A DNA stretch of 64,000 nt, taken from NCBI RefSeq assembly GCF_008831285.2, contig NC_045141.1, positions 17,408,106 through 17,472,105 of the forward strand, in the 5' to 3' direction. The DNA comes from Nymphaea colorata (taxonomy: Eukaryota; Streptophyta; Magnoliopsida; Nymphaeales; Nymphaeaceae). Each line of letters begins with the position of its first letter. The stretch's first letter is position 1. The translations under genes and the position numbers were made by a program. A model generated the notes under the pieces. It worked only from the letters and a program-made list of their open reading frames with translations, had not been told where the DNA came from and did no database searches. Positions 1 through 12,600 of the stretch are shown here, piece after piece.

Positions 1-2226
1 GAGATTTTTGTTTTCAGGCTATGGCATGGATTGTAATTTTTAAAAATTTTAAATGGTAACTTTGTAAAAACAAATCGCTAAAATGTAAAACGTTAAAAAC
101 ATTTTATCGGCAGAGGAAAAAAAACAACTCAACCTGGTTTAGGGTTTTTGTTGTTTAAAATTGAGGAAACTCGAAACATGAACATTTCCAACTTCTTTCA
201 ACATTCTTGACCTACCGGCAGAGTGCACCTGCGTGCATCTATTGAGTGCATGGGAGGAGCCAAGGTTGGGGGATGTAAATTTTAGAAATTTAGCTTGTCT
301 AATATAAAAATTTTGAAAAATGATATTTCGGCTTCAATTACAATTTAAAAACTTTAATTCGGCCTCCCTAATGAAAAATCTCTAGGTCTCTCCCTGATTG
401 GGTGGCTTATTTTGAGCAGCATCTAAACGAAACCTCCAACGGCTGAGTACATTTTTTGGCACCCAGCAAATCTCCAAGGTCTGTCCTTGCGCAGGTAGGA
501 TTTGATTTGGTTTTTTCAGTTGATTTGCAGATTTGCCTTGGATTTTTTGAGGTAAGCAATTCTTCAAAGATAGGACATGTAACATTTTATTTTTTTCTGC
601 CTTGACTTGGTTTATTTATTTGGAGCATGGTATTCTGATCTTTTTTGAACATTTGAGTATGGACATCAGGTCACTTTATGTTCCAGCAAAGTACCTCGCC
701 TTGACAAGAAGGTCTTTGAAACGTCATATTCTCCCAATTGTTCATGTGTGGGTATATATATATTATAGTTTTAACATAACTGTATTTAATACTTAGTAGA
801 ACTTTTTTTTAACAGCTATCTTCGAAAACTCATTTTTTGTCATCTAAATGAAAAACCAAGTCTTGAAAAATGAAAACCTTACTTTTGCCTTGTTATCCAA
901 ACAGGCAAAATAGGTTTTGGAAACTCATTAAAAAACTGGGTTTTAACAAAACTAGGTTTTATAAAAACCAAGTTTTTGAAGGAATCATCCAATCGCCCCT
1001 AAAGCTTTTCCACTATTTTTTGTCCCTTTTTGTCTGGCTAAGAGTATTCTAGTTATTATATACTTCCCATCTTTGCTGCTCACAACCTTTGTGTAAAGGG
1101 TATTTTTGTCATTTATGAAAAATGGACAATAAGCATTTTACAACCAATTAAGTTTTGGATTTTAAACCATATGATTGTCTTAAACATTATGATTAAAAGA
1201 TTGCCAGCTCAAAAAGAGACTGTATACTAAAAAAAAATGAATTGTGCCTTGGCTTTGAGACTGTTTACTAAAAAAAAACTTCTTTGCACGTCTCCATTTT
1301 GAGAACTGCTTAAGCTCCAACGTAAGGAGAAAAAGAAGCCCATGATCAGTAATTAAGAGAAGATCAGTAGCCAGGCAGCAGCACAGGCGATGTCCAACTG
1401 GTTCTTGCTTTAGTTGTTTGCAACAATATTCTAGATCAGCACGAATTGGCTCAGTAGCTTTCACTGCTGTAGAAAAACTGTAAATAGCAGTCGTGGGTCT
1501 GCCCTGAAACCTGTCTTTCCTTTGAATAATATTTAAAATCCTTTCTCCCGTGAACGCAGGTTCCCGAACCATGTTAGATTGTTGTTTCCTTTTCTACTAT
1601 TTTTTTTTATTTTTCGTTGATCCATATTTGAAGGATAAAAGATGATTTGGAGCATGCACCAGCTACAGTTGACCCTGGATAATGAGGAAATCATGAAGGC
1701 ATATATCAAAACTGAAGAGGTTGTGAATGCTCACGTTGACCCTCGATCTGTCGATTTCTTTCTTTTATCTTGTCGGTCTCGCAGCACCTCGCTGGTGTGT
1801 TTATTTGAGTGGACGCCATGGATTTGAGTTTCATGCGGACATAAAAGCTTGCAGTCAACTGGAAACAATGGTCCATTCCCCCATCGTTTTCATCATCCCC
1901 TGCCACATGATAGAACTGCCCCCCTTCATGTCATTTATTTGTTCATGGAGGGAGAACCCCACAACTGCCGTGATGAAAACACAATGGCATTTGTACATTG
2001 TCAATAATAAAGTCTCCTCAGGCAAAGTCGATGGTAATTGCAAGAAGCAGACAGAGAGAGCGCTGCTGGGGTCCTCATTTCTGAACAGAGACGCTTATAA
2101 ATTTATATTAACCTGATTTCAACTTCTAAATGCAGTTGGGCATTCTCCAGAACCCCTTTGCCAAAACACAATGAGATTCCTTTCAGTTATCTAATCAATA
2201 ATATGATTCATTCAATATATATATAT
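1..2226. other. Intergenic, no gene recognised
   Basis: AT-rich DNA with only short chance reading frames and no recognisable protein. One stretch near 1320-1460 is a diverged copy of 5420-5560; both share the run beginning AAGGAGAAAAAGAAGCCC and a downstream TTCTAGATC(A/G)GCACGAAT. This points to an old local duplication or a dispersed repeat of unknown class. Confidence 0.6.
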
Positions 2227-2340
2227 ATAATGGTCACTCAGTTATCTAATCAAAATAATTTGATCTATCATATATATATTGAATGAATCATCATCATGAT
2301 AAATCAAATTATTTTGATTAGATAACTTAGTGACCATTAT
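2227..2340. repeat. Long inverted repeat (44-bp arms), MITE-like
   Basis: The arm at 2227-2270 and the arm at 2297-2340 are reverse complements over 44 bp with two mismatches, separated by a 26-bp spacer. A partial third copy of the motif CAGTTATCTAATCA lies just upstream near 2184, and the right side runs into (TA)n and then a (TAA)n microsatellite at about 2362-2399. The AT-flanked hairpin resembles a small TIR element, but no clean target-site duplication can be read because both flanks are TA repeats. Confidence 0.7.
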
Positions 2341-2346
2341 ATATTA

Positions 2347-2399
<53 letters not shown>

Positions 2400-2617
2400 T
2401 TTTTATAGACTTTCAACCAGGATTTCATCCATGTTATTATGTTAACAATATCGCTAGCATATTTACTGATCCAAACTTACAAGTCCAATATTAGATTTTT
2501 ATTTTATTCATAAACCAATTTAAAATAGTCTTAATTAATTTTAAAATTCATAAAATCGTAAATAAGGGCCTCAACTGAAGGAAGTCTGCTGTCTGGTCTA
2601 GTGCTGAAATTGCTATC

Positions 2618-3337
2618 CACTACAAAAGAACCAACGAATCAAAGAGGGTCAGCAAATGTCGGTAAAACATTATCACACATCGGTGAAGGTTTTTAATGTC
2701 TGTCTCGATCATCAGTGAAGAAAGTGTTGGTAGAAACCAGTACCAACATTTCAGCACTCTGGGTCGCACTTCAACACGTAGGTAAATAGCTTTTATCGAC
2801 ACCCAAAAGAACGTTGGTAAAAATTTTTATGAACACCATCGGACGTCGATAAAACTTTATATCAACATTGGATTAAACGTCGCTAAAAATTTTTCTGGAC
2901 ACAACAGTGTACGTGGATAATACTTTGACGGAGATTCCCCAAAACGTCCCTATTAATGTTTAACGACACAATTGCATACTTCGATGAAGATGTGTTAATT
3001 TGTTTTCCCTAATCACTGAATGACATAATTTGTTATGAATACAACACATCGATGGAAGTGTAGCTTGTACTAACGAATATATTGTCACTGATGCGTGCAT
3101 GAACACGTGTTAGTGAAAGATAAATTTTTACCAATGTTTACACATTAGCCGTCAGTAAAAAGCTGAATTTCAACAATATTTTCCCGGCGCACGTTGGTGA
3201 AGGCTTGTTTTGCAGCGCCGTTGGCCCTTGGACGTTAGTGAAAAGCCGTCTTCACCGACAGCTCAACTTGGATGTCGGTAAAAATAATCTTTCACCGACA
3301 ACCATTTTTCCAGGTGAATCCTTCATTTTTTGTAGTG
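2618..3337. mobile_element. Non-autonomous CACTA (En/Spm-type) element, 720 bp
   Basis: The left end reads CACTACAAAAGAA and the right end TTTTTTGTAGTG, giving an inverted terminal match CACTACAAAA typical of plant CACTA elements. The interior is filled with variants of a sub-terminal motif, (C)GTCGGTAAAA or its complement TTTCACCGAC, in both orientations, as expected for transposase-binding sites in this superfamily. No transposase frame is present, so it depends on a partner element. The 3-bp flanks (ATC left, ACT right) do not match, so the target duplication has decayed or an end is off by a few bases. Confidence 0.8.
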
Positions 3338-5663
3338 ACTCCACAACCAATTCCTCTTCCACAAAAACGGAGGATCTGCATTCAGCCATCCTTTTTAGTC
3401 TTCTTTTTCAGCCCTCGTTGCTAGATATTATAGGCATATTATGTGCATTGTTCAATCTAAACTGAATTCTTTCCTCAAGGATACTCAATAACGCCTCATC
3501 ACCTCCCCCACTTCCATTGATGGAACGATATCTAAGACTGCTCCCCCACCATATATAGCAGCTACATACCGGGCCCTTTTTTACACCAAAGTTAACGACT
3601 TAGATGATGTGCTCCGCAATCAGCATCTCTTCATTGGGGATAGATGCCTTGAAGGGGCTCAAGGGTCAACATTTTCTCCTTGCCTCCTTCATTAATTTAG
3701 AACCTGAGTGGACAGTGTGATACCTGTCAACTAGAGTGTCATACATCCACCATTTACAATATAGAAGAACTGCACCAACGAAAATCAACTTGATGACCAA
3801 ACTTTCACCAGTCACCCAATTCAACCAACTATGCTATGCCCCTTAAAGTGTAGTTGAAGACCTCCATGCCAAGAATGTATCTACGTTAAATTCAACAATC
3901 AATTCAACAGTCTCCAAAAATATTGTATGTCTTGGTCTTGTAGAAATTAACTTGAGAACATTGGCAAATGAGAAATAAACTATATAAATCAAATCAAAAC
4001 AAATAAAAGGTTAAACCTACTCTAAATATCAGAAAATGCAGAAAATAAACTACATATAATATATGGGAAATTCTTGAAATACTTCTAACCTAGTGCAAAT
4101 TAAGTTTTTAGACACATTTTAAAAATCAGATAAAAAATAATAATGGTCATGTTTAAAAGTTGGTGTGTGTGAGAACTAGTCCCTTCCTATGAAACTCAAA
4201 AATTTATCTAAAATTGCAACATATAAGAGTGAAATTTTGTCCACGAACTTGTTCAAAATTCGGTTTATCATTGAGGCACTGTTTTAACTAACCTAGATTC
4301 TAAAATACTCAAATAGGGTGCTAAACCAATTATGCTAATGAAAACAAAACAGAGAATTCTGGCTAAAGAAAATAAGAGTACTACTCTAAACCTAATGGGC
4401 GCAGCAATTTAAAAATAAACTAAACTAATTAACGACGAAAACAAGTTCACTTCAAAAGTAACTAAATAATTAAAAGAAAAATTGTAAAGAGTCCAGCCAC
4501 CTTTGAGCTAATAACAAATGGCAACCCAACTTTCAATACCTATCACGTATCGTCCCAAGTTTATCCGGTGTCTCAAAGTCAAGAAGATGGTGTTAACCTT
4601 CAAAGTGACAGCTCGAAACAGTTCCAAAATTAGGCCATTATATATACAAATACATATGTTTCATTGCACGAGGTATGAAAAATGAAGGGCTTTATTCACA
4701 CACAACAGTCTGACCAACTACGCTAAGTCCATTATATATACAATACATATGTTTCATTGCACAAGTTCATTTCTACTGGGACTTAAAAGCAGTGTTTGAA
4801 GTCAGTATGGAACATATAATTAGGCGGGAACACATGATCATTGGTTCCTATCTAGACGTCTTGCGGTCATGGCCAAGATACCACTAAGATTTGCAGTTGC
4901 CCTAAATTAAGGAGACCGAGCAATGACTAAAGAACTACTAAGCTTTGTAGGCGCAGTGTTCTGATTGGATCTTGATTGCTGCCATTTGTTAGATAATCTA
5001 ATTGGACACTTAAAAATTTGAGAGGAGGTTGAATAACACGGTTGTACTGACCAAGGGTGGAGAAAGCAGGGCAAGAGCTTATCAGCATCGTCAAGATCAA
5101 GAGAACTACTTGATAGAAGCGACTGAACTATTCAAGCGATTGCACATAAGCTTGCTTACATGGTGGGTGGTGCTTATTTGTTAAAACTCATACACCTACA
5201 AGGCCAAAAGAATGCCTGTCAGTGAAGTGAAGATGAAGAAAGCATCGACTGATTGGCAAAATTGATCGTTAACTGTTTCCTGCCTTGCTGAGACCATCAG
5301 ATGTGCCATCAATGAATTTATTTCTAGTCAAGTCGAAAATAATGGAGGATCAAGCTGTCCTGGTATTGCGCTTCTTACGCATATCACCATCAATGATAGT
5401 TAATAAATTACTACAGACAATGCAAGGAGAAAAAGAAGCCCATGATCGGTGAAGAGAAGATCAGTAGACGGGCAGTAGCTTATGTGCAATGAATTACTAC
5501 AGACAAGTGGTTACTGCTTTAATTTTGAATCTTCTAGATCGGCACGAATGGGCTCAGTTCTTCTCAGCTTTCATCCATGTGAACCTGTGATGTAATAGAA
5601 CATTTAGGTTGAGGATTTTAAATCTCAGACTGTATAAAAAGATACGTTTTTAGGAGTTTCAAT
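3338..5663. other. Intergenic, short direct repeat, no gene recognised
   Basis: No supported gene. A 34-35 bp direct repeat (CCATTATATATACAA(A)TACATATG and so on) occurs at 4635-4670 and 4729-4762. The block at 5420-5560 is a diverged copy of 1320-1460. Confidence 0.6.
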
Positions 5664-6198
5664 TAGGGCTGCACACGAGCTGAGTTGAGCTCGAGCTCGG
5701 CTCGACTCATGTTTAGTCAGCTTGAACTCGACTCGAGCGGCTGGTTTAAACTCGTTTTCGCTGCTGACCATGTAAAAAGTGATTGATTGACTGAAAAGTA
5801 TAATAATGAAAGTGAGGTATAATAATGAGGTTTAAAAGAAACGTCGGTGAATGGGTGAATAGAGGGAAAAAAAGAGAGGAAAAATTTAAAAACGTAAAAA
5901 AAAAAAAAGAGATTAAGCTGCGTGGGTGAAAGAAAAAAAAGGAGGAAAAATAAAAAAACGTAAAATAAAAAATGATATTAAAACCGAGCCGAGTCGAGTT
6001 TAATCCAGTCGACTTCAATCGTTAACATATTCGAGTTTATATTTAAGCTCGAGCTTGACTCATATAAAAAACGAGTCGAGCTCGAGTCGAGTTTACTCAA
6101 GTGAGTTCAAGTCGAGTTTACTCAAGCAAGTTCGAGTCAAGTTTACTCGAGTGAGTTTGAGTGGAGCCCGAGTTAGCTCGATTTGTGATGCAGCCCTA
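5664..6198. mobile_element. Non-autonomous hAT-like TIR element with CTCGAGT repeats
   Basis: The left end TAGGGCTGCACACGAGCT and the right end, read in reverse as TAGGGCTGCATCACAAATCGAGCT, form imperfect terminal inverted repeats. The inner flanks are dense in GAGCTCGAGCTCGG, GAGTCGAGTTTACTCAAG and related short repeats, and the middle (about 5750-5990) is AT/A-rich with no coding capacity. TAGGGCTGCA ends with this type of GAGCTCG-rich sub-terminal DNA suggest a hAT-type MITE. The flanks (TTTCAAT left, CTCTCAAT a few bases beyond the right end) are similar but not a clean 8-bp duplication. Confidence 0.65.
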
Positions 6199-7150
6199 GA
6201 CTCTCAATAGCAAAGATTTCAAATCCATGCTACATGTTACATAAAAACCATGGATTTAGGATTGGACCTGAGGGTCCAATCTTAAACCTATGGAAATCAA
6301 CAAAGAAAATGAGAAAGAAACAGGAGGATAATAGAGAGACAAGAGAAGAGAAACATCTGGGAGACTTAAAAAACTTGTCACAAAAGGGAAAATTCATGTC
6401 AAACTCGGTTGTGAACCAAACCGTCTAGGACAGCATGACTGATCGGTTGGACTCCATCAGGTCCGACTGCGCCGGATCGATTCGTCGATTCCTGTCCTTC
6501 CCTGACCTGGCAAGGTTGTTCTGGAACTTTCTTCCACAGTTCCACGGGGTTGAGTTGCAACCGATATTTACCCTGTTGTCCCGGATGTTATCGGTGAGAA
6601 AGGAAAATATCGACGATAAATTATGACTTTTACACCTTTAAAAATGTCGACATCTGTGGGATAAGGCCGCGGTAAACTGTCAAGTCATGTGGCCACAGAT
6701 GATTTTTGGCTTAATGGTCAAACGAAGGGCCGGACGGCCCGTAATATTAATGATTCAGTATAAGAATTACGAAAATAATTTTTTTAATGTGTAAATAAGA
6801 GTGTATAAGCCAACCAAAGAATTGAACTCTGACCCTTAAATTCTATGTTGTTTTTTTTCCTTCAGTTGTCAAAAAGGAGATTCGATATAAAAAGCTTTAG
6901 GATTGTGCAAATCAAATGGTAGTCGTGCAATCAACTTCAAAATCAAATGCCTACCTTTTCTTTTCATTTTTTTGGTCCAAATTAGTCATTGAAAAAAGCA
7001 TGACTGTTTTTCTGCTAACTTAGGCAGTTTCCAGTGATTACTTCAACAGTTGATCAGTCTATAGCCTCAAGGATGGATCTGTTTAAACAAAGGAGAAATG
7101 GAAAATGAAGTCTGGACAGCAGTAAAACGAAGATACGACCAAACTTCACC
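6199..7150. other. Intergenic, upstream of the BAHD gene
   Basis: No gene is recognised. This stretch holds whatever upstream regulatory DNA serves the acyltransferase gene; I see no further repeat with defined ends. Confidence 0.5.
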
Positions 7151-7158
7151 TATAAATA
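7151..7158 (+). promoter_or_regulatory. TATA box of the BAHD gene
   Basis: TATAAATA lies 95 bp upstream of the chosen ATG (7246). A start about 30 bp downstream, near 7180, would exclude the in-frame ATG at 7162 from the mRNA, which is why 7246 is preferred. Confidence 0.65.
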
Positions 7159-7245
7159 CTCGTGCAGTCTTTACATCGCATTGTACGTTCTCTTCTCTCC
7201 GCTTGTCGATTTCCATTAGAGCTGCAAGTTTTGCAGGCAACGGAA

Positions 7246-8645
7246 ATGGCTGCAGAGGCTTCGGTTGAACAGGTTTCAACAACGATGGTTCACCTTCCCC
7301 GGAAGGTTGACACCCCTACTCGATTGGAGCTAACTGCATGGGATTTGTCCATGCTTTCCACTCACTACATACAGCTTTGCGTCGTCTTTCCTAAGCCACC
7401 TGTGCCGTTCGACGACACCATCTGTCGCCTTCAAACCTCCCTCTCCGACAGTCTCCGGTACTTTCCCTTCTTGTCCGGCAGGCTAGTCACGGACCCGGAG
7501 ACTACCACCTTCGTGGATTGCAAGGACTCTGGAGTGGAGTTCACCGTCTCCAAGGCCGCCGGACTGTGCATCTCGGACCTAGTTTCAGATGTCGTTCCGG
7601 AAACCGTAAACTCCTTTTTCCCTTTGGTTGCTGCCATCGGCTACGACGGCCATTATCGTCCACTTCTTGCCATCCAGGTATGACGCCGTTCTGTTTATTG
7701 CTTCAAGTTAATGTGGTGTACCAACTCCTATATTTTCTAATATTAGAGTTAGTTTAAATTGTACACTAGGTGACGGAGGTGATGGACGGAGTAGTGATAG
7801 GCTGCTCGATGAACCATGCGATCGCTGATGGCGGGTCCTTCTGTCACTTTGTCAAGTCATGGTCTGAGCTCAGCGCCGGAGCCAAAACCATAACTCGGCA
7901 GCCAATGACCGAGCGGCCATTGATTCATAAGGAGGTTGGCCAGATGCGGTTCATCGCCTCTGAAAAGGATTTGGACCGAACCTTACCACCACCATTCAAG
8001 GTCCGCATGTTCCGGTTTACTAGCAAAGCCGTGGCTCGGGTCAAGGCCAAGACAAACGAGCGACTCAAGCTGGAATCCGGCGAGATCTCATCTCTCCAGG
8101 CGATCACCGCCCTCTTGTGGCGGTCCACGATGCGCGCCAAGAATTTTCCGGACGAGGCGATTACCGTTTGTGTAATGACGGTTGGCTGCCGCTCTAGATT
8201 GCGGCCGCCCTTGCCGGAGGAGTATTTCGGCAATTGCCTGCACCCACTGGTGGTGCAAGCCAAGGTGGGTGAGCTCCTGGCTCATGACCTCAGCTGGGCA
8301 GCTCAAGCCTTGCACAGTGAGGTTGCAGCCCAGACGGCCGATGTTATCCGTGAACGCGTGAAGGCATGGGCGAAGATGCCATTCACGTATGGCAACAGTC
8401 GGCCAGTGTCAAACGTGGTTGTGGTGGGAATGTCCCCAAGGTATGAGATATATGGGATCGACTTCGGGTGGGGAATGGGTCATTCTGTGATCGGTGGACC
8501 AGGGAGCAAGTTTGATGGGAAAATTGAAGTTTTCCCAGGAAAAAGTGGGAATGGAAGCATCGATTTACAGGTTTGCTTGGCCCCTCAGTATATGAGTGCC
8601 TTGGAGTCAGATCAGGAGCTATTGGATGCACTTAACGGGGCCTAA
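7246..8645 (+). CDS. BAHD-family acyltransferase (At3g50280/EPS1-like clade)
   Basis: Two exons, 7246-7677 and 7770-8645, separated by a 92-bp phase-0 GT-AG intron, encode 435 aa, the usual BAHD length. BAHD enzymes transfer an acyl group from a CoA thioester to an alcohol or amine of a specialised metabolite, generally in the cytosol. The catalytic HxxxD motif is HAIAD at residues 160-164, encoded just after the intron, and the structural DFGWG motif is intact at 375-379. The N-terminal segment LELTAWDLSMLSTHYIQ resembles the clade of uncharacterised acyltransferases around At3g50280, which also includes EPS1 (family knowledge). The substrate cannot be predicted. An in-frame ATG at 7162 would add 28 residues but lies only 11 bp from the TATA box, so 7246 is taken as the start. 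No frameshift or stop is present; the gene looks functional. Confidence 0.92.
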
Positions 8646-8740
8646 CTTCCCTTATCCATCTATCTATCTATCTATTTTAATGCTAGCTTGCTTGTTAATG
8701 GGGAAAAATCAACGTGTAACGAGCAACAGTTACCACTACC
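8646..8740 (+). other. BAHD 3' flank with (TCTA)n microsatellite
   Basis: The bases just after the stop carry about four TCTA units. The presumed 3' UTR is short before the LTR fragment begins. Confidence 0.5.
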
Positions 8741-9022
8741 TTAACTATGTGATGCTGTTGAGGTGAATCCTTGTCCCTTTCTTATGTAAGTGTCAAGTAA
8801 AAGAAGTTTATTATTTAAATGTATTTGGTGCATTCTTTTAAGTTGTTGCTTGATCATGTTCACTTTGTGAATTTTGTTGGTTTAGTTGTTGAGCATTCAT
8901 TGAGTAAACTTTGTCAAGTTTATTACAAAAATATTTGTGGTATCAAGACTCTATCTGCTTTTCTCTGCATAAATTATTTGGACTTGGATCCAAGTTATAA
9001 TGGGGCCCAAGTCATCCCTACA
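8741..9022 (+). mobile_element. Truncated copia LTR (A/B family), 3' portion
   Basis: The sequence aligns by eye with the 3' half of the copia B LTRs (32880-33072 and 40875-41161): GTTGAGGTGA, the block around TGCATTCTTTTAAG, TTTGTCAAGTTTATTA, TCTGCATAAATTATT and the closing GGGCCCA...CCCTACA. The 5' half of the LTR with its TATA box is missing. It is a degraded LTR, or the end of a lost element, in the 3' flank of the acyltransferase gene. Confidence 0.75.
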
Positions 9023-9627
9023 TCTTCTACACAACTCTCTTTCTACAATGGACCACAGATATGAACTATAAAAGTTAAAACCGTGCTGAAACTAGCTATA
9101 AAGGCCTGAAACCTTTTAATTCTAGACATAATGTTGTGATCATGCACCAACATGTTGAAGAATAGCTTTTGCTTTTTGGGTTGCCACACAGACATGTTCG
9201 ATGGTTGCAGTGCAACAACAAAAGGGTGCTGGTTTCTAAAATAAATCACTAAAGGATATGCCAATGAACCAACTTGTTGGCGCACCACACCATTTATCAT
9301 CTAGAGCTCTTTCTTTCTTGTTCAGTTTCATCAGTCTAAAGAGCAAGCCTAATCACCATTATTATAAAAAGAGAGTTAAGTAAATTTCTACCTACATTAA
9401 TGGAAGGATACCTAGACTCAGTTGGTTGATCATTGCTTGTATAACACCGTGAAAGAAAGCCACCTTGCTGGAGCAACGGCGAGCTAGGCATTGAAGAACA
9501 AAAGAATTGTACTTTTAGCGTTTTTTGTTTGGGGGTGTTTGATAGCCTGAAATAAATCTGTGGATGACATTTTTCCAACCTCGGCTGAGTTAAATATTTG
9601 TTATCATGGTAAAAAGTGATAATCCCT
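9023..9627. other. Intergenic, nothing recognised
   Basis: No gene, repeat with defined ends or RNA gene is apparent. Confidence 0.5.
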
Positions 9628-9629
9628 TA

Positions 9630-12600
9630 GAGGTCATTTGATGGTTACAGGACACGCGGAACAGAACAGGCGTGTCCTGTTTAATGAATTTTTCCATCAA
9701 ACGCCGTCCATGGTATAGGATGGACACGATGGACAACGGAACAGGGGTATAAATTGCTCTCCTGTTCCAGGCTGTTCCGAGATAACCCTCGGAACAGCAC
9801 GGAACAAGACACTCGTCTCTCGCCCCCGACTTGTCTTCGAGTCGAACTCAGCTGTTTCTCTTCTCCTCTTCGCATTCTCCTCCCGCTTTCTCCTTCTCTC
9901 GTTCTCCTCCATTTCTCCCCCTTCTCTCTTCTTACTCTCCTCCTCGCCCACTTCTCTGAGCTCCTTTGCTCTCTCTGTTGGTCCCTTCGTCCATTCCATC
10001 AACCGACGGTTTTGCTTCCTCCATTCCATCTCGTGCGATCACCTTCATTGGTGCAAGGAGCTCCATTGCCATGAATAACTTTTTTCAGGTGAGGTATGGT
10101 TTTCATTTTTCTCTCTTTCTCTTGTTTTCTCTCTCGCTCCTTCCCTCTATTTGTCCCTGATTTGCAGTAACTAGGGTTCTTGCTCCTTTACGTCGATTTG
10201 GGGTCCTTTTCTCTTTCTTTCTCTCGTTGTCTCTCTCCCTTCCTTCCTGCATCTATCCATGCCATTGAAATTGTGAAATTTTTATGGCATCCTTGAAACG
10301 CCATTGAAAAACATATTTGTGTGCTTATATTTTTTTTCCCTTCGCGCTCTTTCTTACGAGCCTACAAGGCCAAGCAATTTTTAAGGGCATCCTCTCTGTA
10401 CTGTTACCAAAAATATGACTAGCAGAGCAATGTGCTTGTTAGGTTTTTCTATCTGATGTTACTTTGTAAATTCATTAGCCGCAGATGAAGTGTTTGCTGA
10501 AATTCTTAAATGACTTACATTTGTATTTTAGTTCATCTGGTCCACATTTGACAGTTGTCAACAAATTTGGTATGTTCCTTCTCAATCATTTTGCCACCTC
10601 ATGTTTGCGAAAAAAAAAAAATTGGAACATGTTATCTAACCAAAACCATAGCTTGAGAAGCTAGAGAGTAAATGCACACAGGATCTTCAACAGAGCAGAA
10701 ATACACTTGAAGCTTTTTGCAGCTCCTGCGGACCTTCAATCTTCCAAAAGGGGTGGAAAGAATCACCTGATTTTCATACTTTTTTTTTTGTAATGGAAAT
10801 AACAAAAGTGATCATGAAATCATCTTGGTTGAGGTTTTCTAGAAACAGGGATCTTCGACAACTACATGATGAAAGGATGAGGAGGGGCACAGTAAATGTG
10901 GGTAGCTGCAGTCGTTTAGTCTCCAATCCTATGGTGGTTACTCTCTTTTCTAAAGAAAGTAGATACCTATGAACAGATCTTGGTGGAGCACCCTTTTTCT
11001 ATAAATTTTATCAATTATTATATGATTCAGCTTTGGTTCCGAAGCATACGAACCTTTATTTATGCTTTAAGCAAGTTGTGCTTCTCACTATTTTTCATTT
11101 TCACTCGGAAAGAAACCCTTAAACCTTGCTATTGTGATATATATATTCTAATTTGTTGGTTGCTGGATGTTGTTATATGGTAAATGATTAAAACTCTGTT
11201 ACTGAAATGCACTGATGATTTATATTCTTTTAGCAACAGTTTTTGATACTTTTAATGCCAATTTTTTTTGCTTTTAATATATTTCAATCTTCCTATATGT
11301 GGAAATTAAGACTACATCCTGCTCTCTTGATGTTCTTTTATGAGTGCAGACTTCTCTTGTAGCCATTGATACTCTTATGTAGGCTTTGTTTCAAGTTTGA
11401 ATTCCCATGTTGATAGGCCATTTGTCGTTGCTCGATCATAGAGCATCGAGTTGATATGTGTTTAATAATTATTTTGTGCTGCAGAAAAAAAAACTTGATT
11501 GTGGCTTTGCACTTGTTGTAGTTAGTGAACCATGGAATTCCAGTGGAGCTTCTGCAAAAAGTGAAAGGGGTGTGAAAGGGGTATGTCCAAAGAGTGCTGA
11601 CAAATGTCAATTGTTTTTTCTTTTTTATTTTTCTTTCTTTCACTTGTATTACAGTTAGAAACAGAGCAGATGCAGCGAGCAACATGAATTTATAAATGTT
11701 ATCGACAAATACTATTCAAAGCCTGTAAAGATTGAAGGCAGAGTTGCTGCCGCTCTTGACAGAAGCTAACCATATAATGGTTCCTTCAAAATTGAAATGG
11801 ATGGACGGTAGAGGTGTGAGCACCCATGGCTGCCTGGCCTGGTCGTCTAGTGCCGAACTTTTAGCTCTTTGTAGTGTGAATATTGAGGAAATTTCATAGG
11901 CTGGATAAATAAGGGCAGTGTGTTGCTTGTTTCATTCCGTAAAGAATGAATAGTGCTATCTTTGTGGCATGTTTTCTTTTCTTTCCACTTGTTAGTTTGT
12001 ATGTAATAAGATCCAAAGTTGAAGAACATGGTAAAGTTGGCTCTATGGACTCATGTACAAAACTTGAGGCTTAGACGTTGTTACCTCAAATTATAATCTT
12101 CTTGCAACTTAAAAGACTATTTTGACATAATCAATCTAACTTGAGATTGTCGGTGTATTGCTTAGAACATGTAGATATAAATATTCATGACATATGGAAC
12201 AAGTAAGGTGGTTATTTTCATAGTCCAATTGATTCCAACTAAGGAAGTGCTCATAAAATATCTTTTTATGGTGATTAAAAAACAAAGATTTTGTGTCCTT
12301 CCGTTTCCAACTTTTCACAAAAAAAGGAAAAAAAAAACTTGCTAGTTGAATGTGTTCTTTCTTGTGGGGTTCGGCTTGGTGTTTTTTGGATGCACCTAAT
12401 TTGATATTGATATAATTTTATATAGCGGATAGAACAAATATAATAGTTAAAACTGATAATGGAAGGCACAAACACTTGATAGAACAGACACTTTGAACAG
12501 AGACCATGAAAGACACAAACATCAGACAAAACGGATAAATCAAACAAAACAGAAACAAACCTTAGACAGGACAGACAGAATGGACATATACAAAACAAAC

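Noticed and set aside
1000-1012. CCAATCGCCCCT resembling a transposon end
   Set aside because: No matching inverted end or target duplication could be found nearby.
1180-1572. 130-aa minus-strand open frame
   Set aside because: Composition and lack of any recognisable motif suggest a chance frame; part of the region is repeated in non-coding form at 5420-5560.
8088-8631. Several minus-strand and alternative-frame open frames in the BAHD gene
   Set aside because: They are shadows of the high-GC coding exon.
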